From the NCBI GenBank assembly GCA_000016765.1, contig CP000700.1, forward strand, positions 1-64,000: DNA of 64,000 nt. The letters run 5' to 3'. This stretch comes from Rhizorhabdus wittichii RW1 (GTDB taxonomy: Bacteria; Pseudomonadota; Alphaproteobacteria; Sphingomonadales; Sphingomonadaceae). The first letter of the stretch is position 1, and each line of letters opens with the position of its first letter. This document shows positions 27,643 to 35,719 of the stretch, piece by piece. Made by a program: the position numbers and the translations under genes. The notes below the pieces were generated by a model. The model was not told the DNA's origin. It searched no databases and was given only the letters and a program-made list of their open reading frames with translations.

Positions 27643-29811
27643 CTATTTTTTCGGTTTTGCGCTCGCGGCAGGTTGTCCGCGCACAGAATCTGCAGTGCCT
27701 TGAATGAACGCCTTGAGCTTCTTGACGTCCTCTGCGGTAAGCTTGCCCTTGAAATCGGGCATACCCTGCTCGGCCATCGCACCTTCGAAAACGAACGCTT
27801 CAAGATTGGCGATCGCCTCGCGGGGCGCATAACCCAGGTTGGGCAAATTGCCTCCCTTGTCGACGCCAGGAACGCCATGGCAGAACAGACAGTTGCTGAC
27901 GTAGAGTGCGCCTCCAGGAGCGACGTCCTTCTTGTCATAGGGCACGCCCGAGAGCAGTTCCCCCTGCTCATATTTTCCGAACTGCGGCAACGGCGCCTTG
28001 CCGCCGATGACGAAGGTGTAGACCGTACCAGGCGAACTGCGGTCGGTAGCGCGCTGGGACTCACCGAAAACACCGCCCCAACCCACCGCAATCGAGACAT
28101 ACTGCTTGCCATCGATCTGGTAGGTGATCGGAGCCGCGATGACGCCACTGCCTACCGGCGACTCCCACATTTTATGGCCGTTGCGCGCATCATAGGCTAC
28201 GAAATGCCCATCTGCGGTTCCTTGGAACACCAGATTCCCCGCTGTGGTCAGCGTGCCACCATTCCACGGCGAAACTTGTTCCTGACTCCAGACTTGCTTC
28301 TGGCGCACCGGGTCCCATGCGATCAGGCGACCGAAGGGTTTGGCCTTCGTCGCCGCGCCTCCCAGCAAACTGCCTGTGTTCCAACCGATGCCGCTCATGG
28401 GCTGGCCTGGAATGTTGGAGCGATATTTCCATTTCGGATCGTCCGCCAGCGAAAGCGGCACATGCTGCGCGGGAATGAACGCCAGCCCCAAAGCCGGATT
28501 GAACGACATGGAATGCCAGTTGTGCCCGCCAAAAGGACCGGGAATGATCTCATAGGGCGTGGCCGAGCGGACGCCGGGCAATTCGATAGGCCTGCCCGCC
28601 TTGTCATAGCCCGAGGCCCAGTTCACCGGCACGAAATTCTTCGCGGAGATGAATTTGCCGTTTGTCCGATCGATGACGAAGAAGAAGCCGTTCTTGGGCG
28701 CATGCAGGATCACTTTGCGCGGCGCGCCGTCGACCGTCATGTCGGCCAGGATCATATCCTGCGTCGACGTGTAATCCCAGTTGTCCCCCGGCGTCTCCTG
28801 ATAGTGCCAGACATATTCGCCGGTATCAGGATTGAGCGCGACGATCGATCCGAGATAGAGATTGTCGCCGCCCTTGGGACTGCGGCGATTGCGCGACCAA
28901 GGCGCCCCGTTTCCGACGCCGATATACATGAGATTGAGCTGCGGATCGAACGCCATGCTGTTCCAGACGGTGCCGCCACCGCCCGCCTCCCAATAGCGTC
29001 CGCTGGGGTCCCAGGTCTTGGCGGCGGCTTCCATCGCCTTGTTCTCAAACGGCTTCGATGGATCTCCCGGGACCGTGAACCAGCGCCAGAGCTTCTTGCC
29101 CGACGACGCATCATAGGCGGTGATATAGCCACGCAACCCCAGCTCCGCGCCACCGTTACCAATGATGACCTTGCCCTTGTACACACGCGGCGCGCCGGTG
29201 ATGGTGGCTGGCGAGTCCGGCGATAGTCTGGTGTCCTCTTCCCACAATTTGGCGCCGGACGCCGCATCAAGCGCGATGAGACGACCATCGAAGGCTCCGA
29301 CGAAGACTTTTCCCTCATAGACGGCCACGCCCCGGTTCACGACGTCACAGCACCCCTTGCCGCCCGCGCTGCGCGGCACTTGCGGATCGAACGTCCACAA
29401 CTGCTTCCCCGTCCGTACATTGATTGCATGCACGACGCTCCAGGATGCTGTCACGTACATGATCCCGTCCACAACAAGCGGCGTTGCCTCTACGCCGCGG
29501 GTCGAGCCCAGATCATAGGTCCAGGCCAAACCCAGTCGGGCGACATTGTCAGTGGATATCTGGGACAGCTTGCTGAAGCGCGTTTCCGAATAGTCGAGGC
29601 CGTAGCTGGGCCATTCCTCGGAAGTCGCAGCGTTCTTGACAATAAAGTCACCGTTAATTTTCCCGGCGATTTTCGAGGTATCGACGGGTGCCCGGTTGCT
29701 CGCTTCGTTCGACCGCGAGCAACCACTCAGTGTCGTACCCAGCAAGAGGAAGCCCGCCCCCACAAGGGCCATTCGCCCCGGCTTTCCCCGCCCGAAAAAG
29801 ATGATCGACAT
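27643..29811 (-). CDS. Quinohemoprotein (PQQ and cytochrome c) alcohol dehydrogenase
   Basis: 722 residues. A lipoprotein signal ends LSGC (Cys31), so the protein should be lipid-anchored on the periplasmic side. The eight-bladed PQQ propeller includes the vicinal disulfide GGKGCC, repeated tryptophan-docking motifs (SGKKLWRW, TGEYVWHY) and the catalytic Asp in GDNWDYTSTQ. A C-terminal cytochrome c domain carries CLFCH and an axial Met in GMPDF. This layout is a type II quinohemoprotein alcohol dehydrogenase, passing electrons through its own heme to the respiratory chain. Substrate unknown. Confidence 0.93.
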   Translation of the reverse strand: MSIIFFGRGKPGRMALVGAGFLLLGTTLSGCSRSNEASNRAPVDTSKIAGKINGDFIVKNAATSEEWPSYGLDYSETRFSKLSQISTDNVARLGLAWTYDLGSTRGVEATPLVVDGIMYVTASWSVVHAINVRTGKQLWTFDPQVPRSAGGKGCCDVVNRGVAVYEGKVFVGAFDGRLIALDAASGAKLWEEDTRLSPDSPATITGAPRVYKGKVIIGNGGAELGLRGYITAYDASSGKKLWRWFTVPGDPSKPFENKAMEAAAKTWDPSGRYWEAGGGGTVWNSMAFDPQLNLMYIGVGNGAPWSRNRRSPKGGDNLYLGSIVALNPDTGEYVWHYQETPGDNWDYTSTQDMILADMTVDGAPRKVILHAPKNGFFFVIDRTNGKFISAKNFVPVNWASGYDKAGRPIELPGVRSATPYEIIPGPFGGHNWHSMSFNPALGLAFIPAQHVPLSLADDPKWKYRSNIPGQPMSGIGWNTGSLLGGAATKAKPFGRLIAWDPVRQKQVWSQEQVSPWNGGTLTTAGNLVFQGTADGHFVAYDARNGHKMWESPVGSGVIAAPITYQIDGKQYVSIAVGWGGVFGESQRATDRSSPGTVYTFVIGGKAPLPQFGKYEQGELLSGVPYDKKDVAPGGALYVSNCLFCHGVPGVDKGGNLPNLGYAPREAIANLEAFVFEGAMAEQGMPDFKGKLTAEDVKKLKAFIQGTADSVRGQPAASAKPKK

Positions 29812-29835
29812 GTCTTTGTTCTTTCTCTCAAATAC

Positions 29836-30890
29836 TTAGAAGACCTTCAGAAGACGCAAATTGAGGCGGTTCGATTCCCGAAATCCGCTCCTCACCGAAA
29901 TGTCGCGGCCGTAGGTGGCGAGCAATTGCACGGTCTTCGCCGGAAACCAGGCCATTCCGACATTGCCCTTCCAATTGCTCGCTTGATCCTGCTGCCTGAT
30001 GCCATCGATCCTCGTCTCGCCACCCGTGACGAACGAGCCGCCGACGCGGAAATCGAGGTTCGGCTTGAGCTGATAACGGGCGAAAGCCTGGAACTGCCCG
30101 CTTGCGGATTGCGTCAGACGCGCGGAAGACGAGCCGAAGTCGTTATTCTTGCCATAGAAGGTCACGTCGCCGACGAGGTCGATCGAGATCTTGGGCGTGA
30201 CCCCCTTAACGAAGCCGCCCTGGAGCACGAACTTCCAACGGTTCTCGCCCAGGTTCAGGGGGCGGGTGCGATCATATGATCCTGTCGGCACATAGACGAA
30301 TGGCGTGATACCGAAATAGGTATTGCTCTTGGGCTTGTTCACCAGCCAAACGGTGGCTGCGAGGATAAGATCGCCGGCCGCGCCGCCGCTTTTACCCAAA
30401 GCGTGCGTATCGCCCTTCCCTTCCAGCTGACCGAGCGGAAGCAGAAACTGCGGGTCGACCGTCAGGCCGGCAATGTCCATAGTGAACGCCGCGCAGAATG
30501 AATACGGTCGAGTCCAATCCGGGATCACCCGGCTGCTTGTCGCCCTTGGCATAGATGGCGTCGCGCTCGGCAAATTGCGCATAGACAATGGCCAGATTGG
30601 ATCCCGGCGGCAGTGCGACATAGTCGCCGGCATCAACGTCGGTCGCCCATGCCGCCGTGCTGGCCATCGGCGTACACAACGCAACGCCTCCCCACAGGGC
30701 CGCCTTCAATGGCGTCGCGCTCGGCAAATTGCGCATAGACAATGGCCAGATTGGATCCCGGCGGCAGTGCGACATAGTCGCCGGCATCAACGTCGGTCGC
30801 CCATGCCGCCGTGCTGGCCATCGGCGTACACAACGCAACGCCTCCCCACAGGGCCGCCTTCAAAAGCGAACCTTTATTGAGATTACCCAT
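29836..30890 (-). pseudogene. Outer-membrane channel gene of the MetA/phenol-degradation family, broken
   Basis: From 30890 the frame reads a signal peptide (ending AWATDVDAGDY) and the start of a barrel protein. A 154-bp tandem duplication shifts the frame. After GLDSTVFILRGVHY a second shift is needed to reach MDIAGLTVDPQFLLPLGQ and the remaining barrel, ending NLRLLKVF. The second lesion looks like a 2-bp loss in TATATG. Net change (+152) leaves the frame broken. Family members are outer-membrane uptake channels for hydrophobic substrates. It is the first gene of the alcohol-oxidation operon. Confidence 0.8.
30555..30862. repeat. 154-bp perfect tandem duplication
   Basis: 30555-30708 and 30709-30862 appear identical. 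They cover the signal-peptide and early barrel codons of the channel gene. As 154 is not a multiple of three, the duplication shifts the frame. Confidence 0.9.
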
Positions 30891-30909
30891 TATCCTCTCC
30901 CTCCATTAT

Positions 30910-30938
30910 ATCATAGTTGGTAACCCCTAAGCTGTCAA
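30910..30938 (-). promoter_or_regulatory. Hybrid promoter made by the IS21-B end
   Basis: Minus strand: TTGACA (30938-30933) formed by the terminal bases of IS21-B, a 17-bp spacer of host DNA, then TATGAT (30915-30910). The predicted start lies just before the GGAGGGAGAGG ribosome-binding stretch of the gene starting at 30890. Both boxes and the spacing are near consensus. Confidence 0.65.
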
Positions 30939-32956
30939 CGGCGGAGCAAAAGTCGGCCATTCGGCGGCGTAAAACCAGGCCATCGTGTTACATGCCGGGG
31001 GGAGTGGCGTGAGGGCGTAGCCCGAGGGCCACTCCCCCCGGCATTGGTGTAATTTTCAGGGTCTGGTTTTGGCCTTGCGGGCCCGGCTGTGCGCGAGGCG
31101 ATAGCTTTCGCCGTTCATCTCGAGGATGCTGACGTGATGGGTCAGGCGATCGAGGAGCGCGCCTGTGAGACGCTCAGATCCGAAGGTTTCGGTCCATTCG
31201 TCGAAGGGCAGGTTGCTGGTGATGAAGGTGGAGCCGCGTTCGTAACGCTGGGAGATCAGCTCGAACAACAGTTCGGCGCCGGTCTTGGAGAGCGGCACAA
31301 AGCCCAGTTCGTCGATGATGAGCAGCTTGTATCCGGCCATCTGCTTCTGGAAGCGCAGAAGACGGCGCTCGTCGCGGGCCTCCATCATTTCGCTGACCAG
31401 CGCTGCCGCGGTGGTGAAGCCCACCGACAGTCCTTTCTGGCATGCTGCCAGTCCGAGCCCCAACGCTACGTGCGTCTTTCCGGTGCCTGATGGCCCCAGA
31501 GCGATGGCGTTCTCACGCCGCTCGATCCACTCGCAGCGCGCCATCTCGAGCACCTGCATCTTGTTGAGCCTGGGGATGGCGGCGAAGTCGAAGCTGTCGA
31601 GGCTTTTGACGGCGGGGAAGCGCGCGGCCTTGATGCGCCGCTCGACCATGCGACGCTCCCTGTCGATCATTTCCATCTCGACGAGGCGGGCGAGGAAGCG
31701 GATATGATCGACGCCTTCAGCGGCACATTGCCGCGCGAGCTTGTGATGCTCACGCAGGCACGTAGGCAGCTTGAGCGCCTTGAGATGGTGAGCGAGAAGG
31801 ATCTCCGGGGCCTGATCGCTCATGCGGCCTCCTGCCGGTCGGAGAGCAGGCTCAGATAGGCTCTGGCAAAGGTCTTCTCGACCGTGGTGCGTGGCAGGAA
31901 GGGATAGACGTCCAGGTCCAGCCTGGGCGGTACGCGTTCGATCCGGCACAGGACGAGGTGCTTGACGGCATCGAAGCCGATGGCGCCAAGATCGATGGCC
32001 TGTTCGACCGCCGCCTGGAGATCGGCGAGGGTGAACGTTTCCAGCAGGCGCAGTACCTGCACATATTCGCGCCTGCCATGTTTGTGCATGCGCCCTTCCA
32101 TCAACCGCTGCAGTGTCGTGAACGCTTCGGGCAGGTCCCAGCCCTGCAAAGGCGCAGCCTGGTCGAATGCGTTGATCTTCTGCTCGATCAGCGGGAGATA
32201 ATGGAGCGGGTCGAAGACAACCTCCTCGCGGGCATAGCAACGAGGATGACGGGCGATGACTTCGCTGCGGCAGCCGATCACCACCTCATCGACATAGGCC
32301 CTGATCCAGACCTCCTGATGGCCCCAGGCCACCGGAACCGAATAATCGTTGGTCCTGTAGCGCACCAGGGATTGCGAGGAGACCCTCCCGCCTTTCTGAT
32401 CGCAGGCCTCGAAGGGTGTAGCGGGCAGAGGCTGCATGGCCGCGAGATCGCGCTGCAGCCGCTCACCGATCGTCTCGCTCTGCCCGCGCACCTTGTCCTG
32501 CTGGCGCTTGCGGCATTGCTCCTCCAGCCACAGGTTGAACGCCTCCCAGGTCGGGAACTTCGGGATCGGCACCATGAAGTTGCGCCGGCAATAGCCTACC
32601 AGCCCCTCCACATTGCCTTTCTCGTTCCCCTTGCCCGGGCGAGCATAGCGGTCGCGGATCACGTAATGTGACAGGAAAGCGCTGAACAGCGTGGCACGCT
32701 GCCGCGTGCCGTCGGGCAGGATCTTCGTCACAAGGCAGCGATCGTTGTCATAGACGATCGAGCGCGGTACCGCGCCGAAAAACGCGAAGGCATGCACGTG
32801 TCCGTCCACCCAGGCCTCCGCCACCGCCGCCGGATAGGCCCGCACATAGCAGGCATCACTGTGCGGCAGATCGAGCGCGAAGAAGTAGGCCTTCTGCTCC
32901 ACCCCGCCGATCTCCACCAGCGCTTCCCCGAAATCGGCCTGCGCATCTCCCGCAGT
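30933..32956 (-). mobile_element. IS21-family element type B, truncated
   Basis: One end is intact, starting TGTCAACGGCGGAGC at 30933. The other is lost where it joins IS21 type A at about 32956. It keeps the C-terminal two thirds of istA and all of istB. The direct flank next to 30933 is CTAAGC; the other flank is gone. Confidence 0.75.
31056..31823 (-). CDS. istB: IS21 type B helper ATPase IstB
   Basis: 255 residues from MSDQAPEILL. AAA+ motifs GPSGTGKTHVAL and LLIIDELGFVPL. Complete, but its partner IstA is truncated. It differs clearly from the type A IstB at 19147-19875. Confidence 0.9.
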   Translation of the reverse strand: MSDQAPEILLAHHLKALKLPTCLREHHKLARQCAAEGVDHIRFLARLVEMEMIDRERRMVERRIKAARFPAVKSLDSFDFAAIPRLNKMQVLEMARCEWIERRENAIALGPSGTGKTHVALGLGLAACQKGLSVGFTTAAALVSEMMEARDERRLLRFQKQMAGYKLLIIDELGFVPLSKTGAELLFELISQRYERGSTFITSNLPFDEWTETFGSERLTGALLDRLTHHVSILEMNGESYRLAHSRARKAKTRP

Positions 32957-33226
32957 GTGCAGCGAACGCACCAGCCCCTCGTTGATCGGCGTGCCCTCGA
33001 ACCGGAACGCATCGATATCCTTCACGACCGGCAGCCGGGCGGCCGCCATCCGGTATCGGATCGAGGCAGCATGGCGATGTGTTGCTTCCGCGCGCAGAAG
33101 GTCGGTCAGTATCTCCATCGTGGTGCGCTGGCGCTGAAGGCCGGTGGTGACCGCATCGTCGAACGCGCCCGCCATGCCCTTGAGCCCAAGCCCGCGCATC
33201 GCCTCGATCATGTCATGCCGCTGCAT
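31820..33226 (-). CDS. Chimeric IstB(A)-IstA(B) reading frame
   Basis: 468 residues. Residues 1-90 are the N-terminus of IS21 type A IstB (up to VRSLH). From about residue 91 (TAGDAQADFGEAL) the frame is the catalytic and C-terminal part of the type B IstA, with AFFGAVPRSIVYDND and EKGNVEGLVGY. The junction keeps the frame open. It has the acidic catalytic residues of IstA but an IstB N-terminus without Walker motifs in place of the DNA-binding domain. Probably non-functional. Confidence 0.8.
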   Translation of the reverse strand: MQRHDMIEAMRGLGLKGMAGAFDDAVTTGLQRQRTTMEILTDLLRAEATHRHAASIRYRMAAARLPVVKDIDAFRFEGTPINEGLVRSLHTAGDAQADFGEALVEIGGVEQKAYFFALDLPHSDACYVRAYPAAVAEAWVDGHVHAFAFFGAVPRSIVYDNDRCLVTKILPDGTRQRATLFSAFLSHYVIRDRYARPGKGNEKGNVEGLVGYCRRNFMVPIPKFPTWEAFNLWLEEQCRKRQQDKVRGQSETIGERLQRDLAAMQPLPATPFEACDQKGGRVSSQSLVRYRTNDYSVPVAWGHQEVWIRAYVDEVVIGCRSEVIARHPRCYAREEVVFDPLHYLPLIEQKINAFDQAAPLQGWDLPEAFTTLQRLMEGRMHKHGRREYVQVLRLLETFTLADLQAAVEQAIDLGAIGFDAVKHLVLCRIERVPPRLDLDVYPFLPRTTVEKTFARAYLSLLSDRQEAA

Positions 33227-34839
33227 CGAAGGTCCTCAGCTGGTCGTAACGGGCGCAGTCGGCGATCGGCGGATGGCGCAAGGCGCTGTCTTCGGAGGTG
33301 ATGATGGTGAGCGGTCGCGGCGGTTCGCGGCGCCGCGCCAGGATGTTGAGGATCAGGTCGTCGCTCGCCGTGCCGGTCGCCAATGCCTCGCGGACGGCCG
33401 CTTCGACCGGCTCCAGACCATCGGTCAGCACGGCCGACAGCACACGGACGAACCGGCGGTCGGCATCGTCGCCATTGCCAAGCTTGCGGCGCAGGCGCGC
33501 CAGCGCCGGCGGCAGATCCCAGTCCTGGAAGGGCGCGCCGTTCCGCAGCGCTCCGGGCTTGCGGGCCAGTACCGGCAGATAATGCCAGGGGTCATAGATC
33601 GTGCGGTTGCGCCCGAAGTAGCGGGGATGCTCGGCGACAACCTCCTCGCCGCAGCGCACGACAATGCGGTCGGCATAGGCCCGGACCTGCACCGTCCGCC
33701 GCGCCACCGTCGAGAGAACCGAGTAGCGGTTGCGATCGAAGCTGATCAGGCAGGTGCCCGTCACCGCATGCTCGCTCTCGTTAAAGCCGTCGAACGGTCC
33801 CAGCATCGGCTGCAGTGCCGATCGCTCGATCTCCAGCGCCTGCGCCACGGTCAGCTCGCCCTGTTCCGGGTGTGCCTGTCGTTCCGCCCAGCGCTGGCAC
33901 TCGGCCTCCAGCCAGCCATTGAGCTCGTCGAGGCTGGCGAACCGCAACCGGGGTTGGAAGAAGCGGCCCCGGATCGTCTGCACCTGGTTCTCGACCTGGC
34001 CCTTCTCCCATCCCGCCGCCGGCGAGCAGGCGGTGGGCTCGACCATATAATGGTCGGTCATGATCAGGAACCGCCGGTTGAAGACCCGCTCCTTCCCCGT
34101 GAACACGCTCGTCACCGCCGTCTTCATATTATCGTAGATGCCGCGGCCCGGCACGCCGCCGAAGAAAGCAAAGCCGCGCGCATGCGCGTCGAACAGCATC
34201 TCCTGACTCTCGCGCGGATAGGCCCGGACATAGACCGCCCGCGATGCACACAGCCGCATATGCGCAACCTTCACGCGCATCGGCTTGCCGGCGATCTCCA
34301 CATCCTCATGGCTCCAGTCGAACTGGTAGGCCTCGCCCGGCTTGAACATCAGCGGGATGAAGGCGGTGACACCATCGCCGGCATCCTTGCGCCGGTCGGC
34401 CTTCCAGCGCGCCGCGTAGCGCCGAACGGCATCGTAGGAACCCTCAAAACCTTCGCGCTCCAGCAGATCATGTATCCGCGTCATCCGCAGTCGCTCGCGC
34501 CTGCCGCGCACCTCGTTCTCTTCCAGCAGTGTGTTCAGGCGATCCTGAAACGGCCCGATCCTAGGCAGTGGCTGAACCTTGCGCTGATAGTCGAATGCGC
34601 CTTCCGGCGCCCGGATCGCCTTGCGGATCACCTTCCGCGACACATGCAAATCCCGCGCGATCGCCTTGATCGCCTTGCCGCCGGCATACTCGCGCCGAAT
34701 CCGAACCACTGTCTCCAAAATCAACATCCCGATCTCGCCGCCTGAAAATCCAGCCGGCTGCTTAAACCATCGAAATGAGGGGTCCCTTTTAGACGCCGAT
34801 CACCCCGCTAACGGGGTCCTTTTTGCACGCCGATCCACA
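32957..34839 (-). mobile_element. IS21-family element type A, truncated inverted copy
   Basis: Left end TGTGGATCGGCG (reading leftwards from 34839), all of istA and the first 90 codons of istB match the complete copy at 17534-20052, in opposite orientation. The rest is replaced by IS21 type B. Confidence 0.9.
33213..34727 (-). CDS. istA: IS21 transposase IstA, second copy
   Basis: 504 residues, apparently identical to the product at 17646-19160, so the duplication is recent. It lacks a full-length cognate IstB here but could use the one from the complete copy. Confidence 0.95.
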   Translation of the reverse strand: MLILETVVRIRREYAGGKAIKAIARDLHVSRKVIRKAIRAPEGAFDYQRKVQPLPRIGPFQDRLNTLLEENEVRGRRERLRMTRIHDLLEREGFEGSYDAVRRYAARWKADRRKDAGDGVTAFIPLMFKPGEAYQFDWSHEDVEIAGKPMRVKVAHMRLCASRAVYVRAYPRESQEMLFDAHARGFAFFGGVPGRGIYDNMKTAVTSVFTGKERVFNRRFLIMTDHYMVEPTACSPAAGWEKGQVENQVQTIRGRFFQPRLRFASLDELNGWLEAECQRWAERQAHPEQGELTVAQALEIERSALQPMLGPFDGFNESEHAVTGTCLISFDRNRYSVLSTVARRTVQVRAYADRIVVRCGEEVVAEHPRYFGRNRTIYDPWHYLPVLARKPGALRNGAPFQDWDLPPALARLRRKLGNGDDADRRFVRVLSAVLTDGLEPVEAAVREALATGTASDDLILNILARRREPPRPLTIITSEDSALRHPPIADCARYDQLRTFDAAA

Positions 34840-35026
34840 ACCGCTACGAACGACCAATCCTGCAATGCTGGAACATGGATGGCGATCTGTCGTGTCAGCA
34901 GGTCCAGGCAGGTCACGCCGTTCGCCGATACAGGCCGTTGCAATGTTCTTCCCGGAGATTATCGCGTCGTTCGATCATTAAAGCCGCGAGTGGCGGTCTT
35001 GCGGGAAGCCTCTTGCGGGGAAGGGG
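34840..35026. other. Flank of the IS21 copy; no gene seen
   Basis: No credible coding frame or recognisable domain; it lies between the IS21 end and the HU terminator hairpin. It may be the remnant of an interrupted gene. Confidence 0.4.
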
Positions 35027-35056
35027 GACGCCTCGATCTCTTGGTATCGAGGCGTC
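35027..35056 (-). terminator. Hairpin downstream of the HU gene
   Basis: GACGCCTCGAT at 35027 pairs with ATCGAGGCGTC ending at 35056. It lies 10 bp past the HU stop codon. There is no T-run, so it is either a weak terminator or an mRNA-stabilising hairpin. Confidence 0.45.
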
Positions 35057-35065
35057 AAGCCCGCT

Positions 35066-35344
35066 TTAGCTGTTGAGCCGGTCCTTGACGGCCTTCGCCA
35101 CGCTGAAGGAGAGTTTTTTCGACGCTGCGATCTTGATGGTTTCGCCGGTGGCCGGGTTCCGGCCTTCGCGGGCGAGAACGTCCTTGACCTTGAACTTGCC
35201 GAAGCCGTTGAGGCTCACCTCTTCGCCTTTGGCGGCGGCGTCAGCTATTGCGGCGAAGACGAGATCGACCGCCTTGCGGGCATCAGCCTTGGTGGCCCCG
35301 GTCGCACCGGCGAGATGATCGGCAAGGTCGCTATTGTTCATCAT
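35066..35344 (-). CDS. HU family DNA-binding protein
   Basis: 92 residues, normal length. The N-terminal helices (DLADHLAGATGATKADARKA) and the beta-arm region (GFGKFKVKDVLAREGRNPAT) match HU. It is a nucleoid protein that bends DNA without sequence specificity. AAGGA lies 5 bases before the first of two ATG codons. It stands at the edge of the accessory island and may be a mobile-element copy. Confidence 0.92.
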   Translation of the reverse strand: MMNNSDLADHLAGATGATKADARKAVDLVFAAIADAAAKGEEVSLNGFGKFKVKDVLAREGRNPATGETIKIAASKKLSFSVAKAVKDRLNS

Positions 35345-35593
35345 GCTGTTCCTTCTGCAATTTTTCGGGATTCCTCTAATAGTGGCGAGGAGCGTGCGGC
35401 GCTATCTCAATGCTCGACCTTATTGAAGGATTCCGGCTTATTGGCCGGACAGGCCATGAGCGATAGTTTTTGCCGGCACCTAGTGGCAAACGCCGGTATC
35501 AGGCGTGTCCATAGTTGCGAATTTCGCAGTTGCAATATTCTATGATGCAATGCACAAGAGACGGGCCTTTCAGGCATCCTCTCCCAACTATCA

Positions 35594-35620
35594 AGCCGCC
35601 TCCTTGTGGGCGGCTTTTTT
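35594..35620 (+). terminator. Rho-independent terminator, plus strand
   Basis: AGCCGCC (35594-35600) pairs with GGCGGCT (35609-35615) and is followed by six T. No plus-strand protein gene ends here, so a short untranslated transcript may start upstream. Confidence 0.6.
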
Positions 35621-35719
35621 CTACCCGAAACAGAGTCGCCGACTCGACCTGAACGATGTGATCCGGCTGACCATGTCGCAGAACTGCTTCTCGACCTCGA
35701 ATCGTCTCATCCACGGACC

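Noticed and set aside
27673-29226. A 517-codon plus-strand frame inside the alcohol dehydrogenase
   Set aside because: Antisense shadow; the minus-strand protein has a signal peptide, PQQ motifs and CxxCH.
15110-30890. Polyethylene-glycol degradation (peg) operon
   Set aside because: TonB receptor, aldehyde dehydrogenase and acyl-CoA ligase are shared features, but the dehydrogenase is a PQQ/cytochrome enzyme rather than the flavin type, the regulator is sigma-54 type rather than AraC, and the order differs.
17534-34839. Composite transposon formed by the two IS21 copies
   Set aside because: One copy is truncated and lacks its far end, and no target duplication flanks the unit; the pair is better explained by separate insertions and recombination.
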